A stretch of 6,172 nucleotides of DNA, from contig JAZASR010000077.1 in assembly GCA_036343175.1 (NCBI GenBank), positions 1 through 6,172 on the forward strand, in the 5' to 3' direction. The notes below the pieces were generated by a model. The model was given only the letters and a program-made list of their open reading frames with translations. It did no database searches and was not told the origin of the DNA. Source of the DNA: JAEEJA01 sp036343175. GTDB taxonomy: Bacteria > Bacillota > Clostridia > Lachnospirales > Lachnospiraceae. A program made the translations under genes and the position numbers. Below, piece after piece: positions 1-4,848 of this stretch; position 1 is the first letter of the stretch, and the number at the start of each line of letters is the position of its first letter.

Positions 1-117
1 GACGCCGAACCGAATAATGAAGCCTTATAGCGCCCGTTTTTAAAACTCTTAATTACGGGTGCGGGTGAAGTATGCCCTTTTTTAGAAAACCCGTCTCGAT
101 TTTCCCGAAAATTTATC

Positions 118-146
118 TTGACATATCACCAGAATGCTACTATACG
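118..146 (+). promoter_or_regulatory. Candidate sigma-A promoter
   Basis: A perfect -35 hexamer TTGACA (118-123) is followed by a 17-nt spacer and a -10-like TATACG (141-146). This predicts a start near 153 and a leader of about 175 nt before the TTG start at 328. The -35 and spacing are ideal; the -10 is 4/6. It faces the two membrane-protein genes and is the best promoter visible for them. Confidence 0.5.
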
Positions 147-165
147 TTTCATTATGAAAAGTATA
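141..165. promoter_or_regulatory. Operator-like inverted repeat overlapping the -10
   Basis: The sequence is a 25-bp dyad centred on T153. Outer arms TATAC (141-145) and GTATA (161-165) and inner arms TTTCAT (147-152) and ATGAAA (154-159) pair perfectly; only the 146/160 position is unpaired. It covers the -10 and predicted start of the promoter at 118-146, where a dimeric repressor would block transcription. The symmetry also creates a -10 on the minus strand (TATACT, 165-160, with an extended TG), with a TTGAGG -35-like box at 189-184. No regulator gene lies in the window, so the binding protein is unknown. Confidence 0.4.
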
Positions 166-250
166 ACATGCACTGATGAAGCCCCTCAAGCATTTCCGGA
201 AAAAAGGAGACATCGCAAAGCGCGGTACCCCGGGATAATCAATAAAAGGC

Positions 251-284
251 TTGCGAAGGCAGTCGCAATCGCATAAGATTATGC
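251..284 (+). promoter_or_regulatory. Weak second promoter candidate with dyads
   Basis: TTGCGA (251-256), a 17-nt spacer and TAAGAT (274-279) each match 4/6 of the consensus and would start transcription about 40 nt before the first gene. The region also carries the inverted repeat TTGCGA/TCGCAA (251-256, 263-268) and the 14-bp palindrome GCATAAGATTATGC (271-284) over the putative -10. The hexamers are weak, so this is only a candidate. Confidence 0.2.
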
Positions 285-314
285 ATATTCATCATTCTAT
301 TTTTATACTTTTTC

Positions 315-320
315 AGGAGG
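315..320 (+). promoter_or_regulatory. Shine-Dalgarno that fixes a TTG start
   Basis: A perfect AGGAGG lies 7 nt before TTG at 328-330. The next in-frame ATG is only at residue 133, so the ribosome binding site is the reason for choosing the TTG start of the 149-aa membrane protein. Confidence 0.8.
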
Positions 321-327
321 TAAAATC

Positions 328-777
328 TTGCTGCGGCTAAGCTCTAAAAAGATTAAATTGCAGTCATTTTTTCTTATTCTCCTCCTGATATCTATCCTGG
401 TCTGGAATCCGTTCAATATAACAGATCGGCTTGGACGATCGCTCGGTACCTCTCTAAAGGAAAACATCCTCTACGTAGAAGGAGATACATATCCTAATCC
501 TTCCGAAAATTTGTCCTGCGTCAACCTGCATGGAGCCCGCATCGATCGTACCCGTGTAGATCTCGCTGAACTTTCTCGCATTTATCATCCGCTCATATGC
601 GTATATTATCGTGTAATTTGGCAGATATTTTCGATTCGAGTTCTGTTCAGTATCTTTGCACTGATCTTCTTCTACTCTAGTAATCGAATCACACTATATT
701 TGCGTCAAACCGAAAGAAGCCTGATGAATCCGCAATATGAGGCGCTTCTTCTCCGGTCTGTTCGAATTTTATCTTAA
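328..777 (+). CDS. Hypothetical protein with two membrane segments
   Basis: I do not recognise the family. The 149-aa product starts with TTG behind a perfect AGGAGG. Residues 1-11 are basic (KKIK), followed by a hydrophobic segment at about 12-26. A polar stretch of about 70 residues (27-95) has two cysteines, C64 and C91. A second hydrophobic segment lies at about 100-118, and the tail (119-149) is basic. By the positive-inside rule both ends should be cytoplasmic and the middle outside; a signal anchor is the alternative reading of the first segment. The tail contains P-x-Y-E-x-L-L-L-R (135-143), which recurs in the next gene's product at 41-49. The CPBP-family gene follows after 69 nt with no terminator between them, so co-transcription is likely. 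A role as partner or accessory of that membrane protein is inference only. It is probably a real gene, given its start signal and coherent topology. Confidence 0.7.
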   Translation: MLRLSSKKIKLQSFFLILLLISILVWNPFNITDRLGRSLGTSLKENILYVEGDTYPNPSENLSCVNLHGARIDRTRVDLAELSRIYHPLICVYYRVIWQIFSIRVLFSIFALIFFYSSNRITLYLRQTERSLMNPQYEALLLRSVRILS

Positions 778-846
778 ATTTTAATCTCTATATTCTAAGA
801 CTTCTTTTCCCACTTAAAAATTATAAAAAATCAATTAGAGGCAGTC

Positions 847-1653
847 ATGAAAGAAAACATCGAGCACTGCCGGCGGGAAAGCCCTGTGGTTTTCTCCGTC
901 GCGGCCGCCCTTGTTTTTCTTCTGATCCTTCATTTTACGAGATATGTGACGCGTGGTATCAGTCTACCTGGCTATGAGGGACTACTCCTTCGGGAAGAGT
1001 CCTCTCTGATTCTCTGTGCTCTGGTGCTCCTTAGTACCGGCCAGTATAAAAATATTCTTTGGCAAAAAGTAAATGTCACAGAAACGCTTACAGCAGGCAT
1101 CGTACTGATTGTTTTCGATACTCTTCTTCTCGGCTATGACCGAATTCTCATGCTTGAGAAAGATCCACTTCCGTGGACAGAACAACTTGTTTTTTTCTCC
1201 TTCGTTCTTTTAGTCGGGATTCTGGAGGAAACCGTCTTCCGCGGTATTATCGAAGGCACTTTACTTAGTGTACATCTGAAGCGTCTAAAAAATCCGGCAC
1301 CGTATACGCTCCGCCTTTTTGCAGCGCTTTTTTCCGGCATGCTGTTCGGCTTTTGTCATATTATCAACATTTCCTGGGCAGATAATCCGACAGCGATCTT
1401 TATCCAGATGATACAAAATGTAGTCATTGGCATCTATTTCAGTCTGATCTATGCCTATCAGGAAAATGTAATCGGCATGATTCTACTCCATACGCTCTAT
1501 GACTTCACATCACTTTTTATGTCTGGCATATATGGGATCGGTTCAATGCAAACGACGGTAGAACAGCTCTCTCCGGAGAGTCTTTGGCTCCTTTTAATAT
1601 ATATAATACCGTCTCTCTATCTCGTGTTTAAAATTATCAGAAGAAAAACATAA
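847..1653 (+). CDS. CPBP family intramembrane glutamic metalloprotease-like protein
   Basis: This 268-aa polytopic protein has about eight hydrophobic segments (roughly 14-31, 52-66, 79-96, 114-132, 155-172, 183-203, 206-226, 245-262). It carries the CPBP/CAAX protease (Abi) signatures in order: E127-E128-x3-R132 followed by G133 (motif 1), F167-x3-H171 (motif 2), N191 in a membrane helix, and H215-x3-D219 (last motif). All expected catalytic residues are present, so it could be active. Known relatives include Rce1-type CAAX proteases, bacteriocin self-immunity proteins and membrane regulators; the sequence does not say which substrate applies. The ATG is preceded by AGAGG (837-841) at 5 nt. 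It lies 69 nt after the small membrane-protein gene, without a terminator, and is followed by the long hairpin at 1698-1763. Family assignment is secure; function is not. Confidence 0.9.
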   Translation: MKENIEHCRRESPVVFSVAAALVFLLILHFTRYVTRGISLPGYEGLLLREESSLILCALVLLSTGQYKNILWQKVNVTETLTAGIVLIVFDTLLLGYDRILMLEKDPLPWTEQLVFFSFVLLVGILEETVFRGIIEGTLLSVHLKRLKNPAPYTLRLFAALFSGMLFGFCHIINISWADNPTAIFIQMIQNVVIGIYFSLIYAYQENVIGMILLHTLYDFTSLFMSGIYGIGSMQTTVEQLSPESLWLLLIYIIPSLYLVFKIIRRKT

Positions 1654-1697
1654 CAAAGATAACCGGGGCATAGAATATTCCCGGAATATAACATGAA

Positions 1698-1770
1698 AGC
1701 ACAGGAGGCATGGACTGCCGATCGCATATATACATGCCATCGACAGTCCATACCTCCTGTGCTATTATTT
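1698..1770 (+). terminator. Long hairpin, probable terminator between convergent genes
   Basis: Arms 1698-1717 and 1744-1763 pair over 20 bp with one mismatch (C1709/A1752). The pairing continues inward (1719-1722 with 1739-1742, 1724-1727 with 1734-1737), giving a stem of about 28 positions. On the + strand it is followed by ATTATTTTTAT, a fair U-tract, and it lies 44 nt after the CPBP stop codon. On the minus strand it lies beyond the 3' end of the FMN dehydrogenase gene, but the tract there (TTTCATGTT) is poor. It may still serve both genes by blocking read-through. Confidence 0.7.
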
Positions 1771-1808
1771 TTATCCCATTATTTCTAACGCTTCACGCCT
1801 GTTGCTCG

Positions 1809-2849
1809 TTATAAACGAACGTAGCTACTCTTAGGCTGGAAGAGATTTTTCTTGGAAATTTCAGAAAGAGAAGTTACTCCGCACATCTTCATCGTATCCT
1901 GAAGTTCCCTTCCAAGCTTTTCCGTATAGAGCTTTACCCCTTCCTCTGCACCACCATAAACAGCTGTGACATACGGACGAGCGATGAGCACGGCATCAGC
2001 ACCAAGTGCAATCGCCTTAAAGATGTCGTTTCCTGTACGAATACCGCCATCTACCAGAATCATCAGTCTGCCCTTCAACGCATCTGCGATTTCTTCGAGC
2101 ACCTCTGCAGTCGATGGAGTCTGGTCAAGCACACGGCCACCATGATTCGATACGATGATAGCAGAGGCACCGGCCTTCTCAGCATCCATCGCACCCTGTA
2201 CTGTCATGACACCCTTCACGATAAATGGCTTCCCTGCTCCTTTAATCACAGCGGAAAGCTCCTCGACAGTTTTTGAACCAGCTGGCGGTGTCAATCCCTG
2301 CAGAAATGGAAGACCCGCTGCATCGACATCCATCGCAACAGCCATGGAGTCGGAATCCTTCACCAGTGCAAACTTTTCCTTGAGCGTATTCTCGTCCCAC
2401 GGTTTGACGGTCGGAACACCGACTCCTCCAGCCTTTTTCACTGCGGCTGTCGCAGCCTTCATTACCTCCGGATTCGTACCATCTCCAGTAAAAGCAACAA
2501 TGCCAGCCTTTTCACAGGCAGATACCAGAATATCGTTATACTTGATATCATCCAATTTGTCCCCATAATGCAGATTCACTGCACCAACTGGTCCCGCAAA
2601 AATCGGATATTTCATTTTATGACCGAAAAAATTGAAACTGGTATCCGGGGTCTTATTTTCTGCAATCGTGTTCATGTTAATGCGAACACACTGCCATGCA
2701 TCATAGTTTCGGATAGCTACGTCTCCGATTCCCTTTGCTCCCGGACCCGGAATATGATTTCCGCATGCTTTTCCGTTACAAACCGGACACGCCTTACAAA
2801 GACCGCTCATGTTCTCTCTTGCTTTCTCAAGCATTTCTTGATAAGTCAT
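1809..2849 (-). CDS. FMN-dependent alpha-hydroxy-acid dehydrogenase/oxidase family protein
   Basis: The 346-aa product is a TIM-barrel flavoenzyme of the L-lactate dehydrogenase/glycolate oxidase family, expected in the cytoplasm, oxidising a 2-hydroxy acid to a 2-keto acid. Visible signatures are K212 in IVKGV, the active-site S-N-H-G-G-R block (234-239) with catalytic H236 and substrate-binding R239, the D267-G-G-I-R271 phosphate-binding segment and the following GADAVLIARPY helix and strand. The N-terminus has a C18-x2-C21-x2-C24-x4-C29 cluster, absent from canonical eukaryotic enzymes; I recall similar Cys blocks in clostridial members. Length suits the bacterial family. The ATG has AGGAGG at 2855-2860, spaced 5 nt. 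It lies between two terminators and is probably monocistronic. No lactate permease or electron-transfer partner is nearby, so the substrate (lactate, glycolate or other) cannot be assigned, nor whether oxygen or another acceptor is used. Confidence 0.92.
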   Translation of the reverse strand: MTYQEMLEKARENMSGLCKACPVCNGKACGNHIPGPGAKGIGDVAIRNYDAWQCVRINMNTIAENKTPDTSFNFFGHKMKYPIFAGPVGAVNLHYGDKLDDIKYNDILVSACEKAGIVAFTGDGTNPEVMKAATAAVKKAGGVGVPTVKPWDENTLKEKFALVKDSDSMAVAMDVDAAGLPFLQGLTPPAGSKTVEELSAVIKGAGKPFIVKGVMTVQGAMDAEKAGASAIIVSNHGGRVLDQTPSTAEVLEEIADALKGRLMILVDGGIRTGNDIFKAIALGADAVLIARPYVTAVYGGAEEGVKLYTEKLGRELQDTMKMCGVTSLSEISKKNLFQPKSSYVRL

Positions 2850-2888
2850 ATAAACCTCCTATGCTTTACTTTCAACAAACCTGTCAAG

Positions 2889-2917
2889 ATTTTACAACAA
2901 AAGACAGGACTAGTTAA
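2889..2917 (-). promoter_or_regulatory. Candidate promoter for the FMN dehydrogenase gene
   Basis: Reading leftward, TTAACT (2917-2912, 4/6) is followed by exactly 17 nt and TAAAAT (2894-2889, 5/6), giving a start near 2882 and a leader of about 33 nt. The -35 lies in the loop of the upstream gene's terminator hairpin, so the two signals overlap. The evidence is hexamer matching only. Confidence 0.3.
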
Positions 2918-2925
2918 GTCCTGCC
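2895..2925 (-). terminator. Rho-independent terminator after the lipoprotein gene
   Basis: On the minus strand GGCAGGACT (2925-2917) pairs with AGTCCTGTC (2911-2903): 9 bp with one G-U and a 5-nt loop, followed by TTTTGTTG (2902-2895). It lies about 30 nt beyond the lipoprotein stop codon. The + strand reading also has a T-rich tail (TTTTCTTT, 2926-2933) and only one mismatch, so it could act in both directions. Confidence 0.85.
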
Positions 2926-2954
2926 TTTTCTTTCATCTTTTAGGATGTATTCAT

Positions 2955-4601
2955 TTAGCCTGCACTGGCTGTCGTCTCTGTCGTAGTACCCGGTATCTCG
3001 GGAGGGTTGCCCTGCGGCGCTTCTCCATCCGGCTTCGCTGGCGGCGTTTCACCGGCTGCCGGCGCCTGTCCATCCGGGAGTGCTGGCGGTGTCTCACCGT
3101 CAGCCGGTGCCTGTCCAGGTGTACCGGAAGGAGCCTGACCGTTACCCGAAGGTGCCTGAACCTGACCACTACCGGACGGAGCCTGACCGCCCTGTGGTGC
3201 CTGACCATCTGGCATCTCAGGAGGATTTCCCTGCTGTTGTGTCGAAGCATTTGGATTTACGTAAGCTTCTACAGCTTCACCTGTCGAAGCTGTTCCCTCT
3301 GTATATTCAGTTCCATTCACATACAGCTTATAACCATTGAGATCGATTGAATCTGCATCACAGGTGAGACTCGTAATATAGGAGTCTCCTGTCAAAGTCC
3401 ATTTAGAACCGTCCGTCAGCTCTACATATACGCTTCCAGACGTACCGTCAGTATTGATTGCGCCAGAATACGTAGATCCATCCTTCAGATACATATTAAG
3501 GGTAGAAATATCATCAACGATTGTATTACCTTCCATCTTCTGATTTGTTGCTGTGAAGGTTACCTGACCGCCATTCGATCCCTCGTTGCCCCAGCCGGCT
3601 GCCTGGATTCTGAGAAAATCATCACTGGCATAGCTGAACGCTACATCTTCAAGCTCAATCGTCGCCGTAGTATTGTTGACAAAGAACATACCACCGTTCT
3701 TTGATGTGAGAGAACCACCAGTCATCTTAAAGGCTGCTGTACCCTCCTCAGCATCACCCGACATCGATTGATAGATCATCACTGCCTGATAATAATCAGA
3801 ATTATCACTATTTTTAGAAACATTGTTTGCCGTGACATCTGTATTTTCAAGTGTTGCAGAATTTGAGCCTTCTACGACGATACCCTGTGCTGAGTTAGAT
3901 ACTAAAGTCGCATTCTTCACCGTGATATCTGCGGTCGAATAAATATCCGGTGAACCAGAACCATTTGTTTCGTAATAGCCACCATCTACCGTTACTGTTC
4001 CACCGCCACGATCACTACGAATGGCTGCTGATGAACCGCCTTGCGTTATAATCGTCAGGTTTTTGGCATTCATGGTGCCACCGCCTGTCGTCATCAACCC
4101 ACCGGAATTGTTTGAGTTTGTTGTAATCGTCGAATCAGAGATATTTACCGTTGTTCCTTCACCATAAGAAAAAACAGCATTGGCATGCGCGCCATCTGTC
4201 GTAACATCAGCATTTGCGATTGTTAAGGTCGCACCATTCTCTGCGAAAATTGCTGCATTGTCACCATAGAAATCCGCTTCATCATTACTGCTGGAATCAC
4301 CAGTCTTCGTAACGGTAATATTATCATAGGTAGCTTCCTCGCCATCAGCGAGAATCGCATGTCCGCCCGCTTCAGCATTATCATAACTTATTTTTTCTGT
4401 TTCTGTCTCTGTCTCAGCTTCTGTCGATGCCTCTGTACTAACTTCTGTTGTAGATGCCTGTGCTGTTGATGCACTGCCGCAAGCACTGAGGCTTAAACCT
4501 ACCAGAGCTGTTGCCATCAGGATTGCTGTCGCTTTTTTCTGATTTCGTGTAATTTGTATGCGTTTTTGCGCTGTTCTTCTTAAATTCATATTCTTTCTCA
4601 T
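2955..4601 (-). CDS. Secreted lipoprotein with parallel beta-helix and Pro/Gly-rich tail
   Basis: The 548-aa product has a long basic n-region (1-23), a hydrophobic core (24-40) and a lipobox L-S-A-C with C41 as the predicted lipidated residue, so it should be anchored outside the membrane. Next comes a Ser/Thr/Glu-rich linker (43-70), then about 350 residues (90-435) of short Gly/Asn/Asp/Thr-rich beta repeats of the kind D-x-T-I/V-T, typical of right-handed parallel beta-helix (pectate-lyase-like) proteins. A Pro/Gly/Gln/Glu tail follows (457-538). No LPXTG motif or second membrane segment is present. The start is fixed by AAGGAG at 4609-4614, 7 nt upstream; M5 would be too far from it. Similar proteins are often labelled carbohydrate-binding, or are surface adhesins; glycan binding here is inference, and I see no clear catalytic residue set. 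It has its own promoter region and terminator. Confidence 0.8.
   Translation of the reverse strand: MRKNMNLRRTAQKRIQITRNQKKATAILMATALVGLSLSACGSASTAQASTTEVSTEASTEAETETETEKISYDNAEAGGHAILADGEEATYDNITVTKTGDSSSNDEADFYGDNAAIFAENGATLTIANADVTTDGAHANAVFSYGEGTTVNISDSTITTNSNNSGGLMTTGGGTMNAKNLTIITQGGSSAAIRSDRGGGTVTVDGGYYETNGSGSPDIYSTADITVKNATLVSNSAQGIVVEGSNSATLENTDVTANNVSKNSDNSDYYQAVMIYQSMSGDAEEGTAAFKMTGGSLTSKNGGMFFVNNTTATIELEDVAFSYASDDFLRIQAAGWGNEGSNGGQVTFTATNQKMEGNTIVDDISTLNMYLKDGSTYSGAINTDGTSGSVYVELTDGSKWTLTGDSYITSLTCDADSIDLNGYKLYVNGTEYTEGTASTGEAVEAYVNPNASTQQQGNPPEMPDGQAPQGGQAPSGSGQVQAPSGNGQAPSGTPGQAPADGETPPALPDGQAPAAGETPPAKPDGEAPQGNPPEIPGTTTETTASAG
2988..3233 (-). repeat. Coding repeats in the lipoprotein tail
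   Basis: Residues 457-538 are built from degenerate Pro/Gly repeats. The clearest is a 15-aa tandem pair, GETPPALPDGQAPAA (502-516) and GETPPAKPDGEAPQG (517-531). At DNA level this is a 45-bp period, seen for example as TCCATCCGG at 3024-3032 and 3069-3077. Related units are NPPEMPDGQAPQG (459-471) and NPPEIPG (532-538), with shorter QAPSG-type units between them. It looks like an extended, flexible spacer, possibly crossing the cell wall, and may vary in length between strains by recombination. Confidence 0.75.
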
Positions 4602-4693
4602 CGTGCTTCTCCTTTACATTTTTCAGTTACGGATACGCATTGGTATGGCTCGTAGCTTTCAGAAAATTTTGATTTCTTTCATCTGACACGGTG

Positions 4694-4726
4694 AGTATAG
4701 ATGATGATGCTGAAATGGTGCTGAAA
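4694..4726 (-). promoter_or_regulatory. Candidate promoter with 11-bp direct repeats, lipoprotein gene
   Basis: Reading leftward, TTTCAGCA occurs twice (4726-4719 and 4715-4708), exactly 11 bp apart. Eight bases later comes TATACT (4699-4694), a 5/6 match to the -10 consensus. No good -35 hexamer lies at 17 nt from this -10. Two same-face repeats replacing a -35 are the usual arrangement at promoters activated by OmpR/PhoB-type response regulators, though here the second repeat sits closer to the -10 than is usual for that class. The leader to the lipoprotein ATG would be about 85 nt; I recognise no riboswitch in it. Confidence 0.4.
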
Positions 4727-4740
4727 GAACTCAATTTTTC

Positions 4741-4777
4741 AAAAAAAGAAGAGACAGCTTTGAGTCTGTCCCTCCTT
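4741..4777 (-). terminator. Rho-independent terminator after the rep gene
   Basis: On the minus strand AAGGAGGGACAG (4777-4766) pairs with CTGTCTCTTCTT (4757-4746) in a stem of up to 12 bp with G-U pairs and an 8-nt loop. It runs into further T residues (4745-4741). It lies about 70 nt past the rep stop codon and separates rep from the lipoprotein gene. Confidence 0.85.
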
Positions 4778-4848
4778 CATCTTAAATTATTGTATTTATT
4801 GCAAATATTGTTTTCCCCATCCTTGGGTTGCATCCTATACAGGAACAA

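Larger units (their letters stand above)
1..327. other. Gene-free leader region upstream of the membrane-protein pair
   Basis: No coding region of convincing length is visible on either strand. Frame 1 of the + strand is open from the window edge to a TAG at 28-30 (DAEPNNEAL, then stop). That could be the tail of a gene entering from the left, but nine codons prove nothing. Just after it, 30-37 can pair with 55-62 (8 bp including one G-U), and 55-60 can instead pair perfectly with 89-94, so two exclusive hairpins are possible. A T-run at 78-83 might terminate an incoming transcript. The rest holds a promoter with an overlapping dyad (118-165), an inverted repeat TTGCGA/TCGCAA (251-268), a palindrome (271-284) and the ribosome binding site of the first gene. 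I see no rRNA, tRNA or recognisable riboswitch. Confidence 0.6.

Noticed and set aside
173..210. CTGATGA followed by GGAAA, reminiscent of a hammerhead ribozyme core
   Set aside because: No stem II can form between the two core boxes, and I see no matching stems I and III with a cleavage triplet.
1710..1812. Short open frame beginning at an ATG behind AGGAGG in the long hairpin (a similar one exists on the other strand)
   Set aside because: The spacing between AGGAGG and ATG is only one base, both frames arise from the palindrome, and the predicted peptides look random.
2882..2887. Perfect TTGACA on the minus strand upstream of the FMN dehydrogenase gene
   Set aside because: At 17 nt the matching -10 would be GCATAG, overlapping the Shine-Dalgarno, so transcription would begin at or inside the start codon.
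2951..3250. Open frame of 99 codons on the minus strand, Arg-rich
   Set aside because: It is the shifted frame of the Pro/Gly repeat tail of the lipoprotein; its basic composition is a by-product of those codons.
2568..3350. Open frame of 260 codons on the + strand, Arg/Cys/Ser-rich
   Set aside because: It is antisense to the FMN dehydrogenase start and the lipoprotein tail, has no ribosome binding site, and owes its openness to the repeats opposite.
4395..4447. Repeated YTCTGT hexamers, possibly a slippage-prone tract
   Set aside because: The unit is six bases and interrupted, so gain or loss stays in frame; it simply encodes the Thr/Glu/Ser linker.
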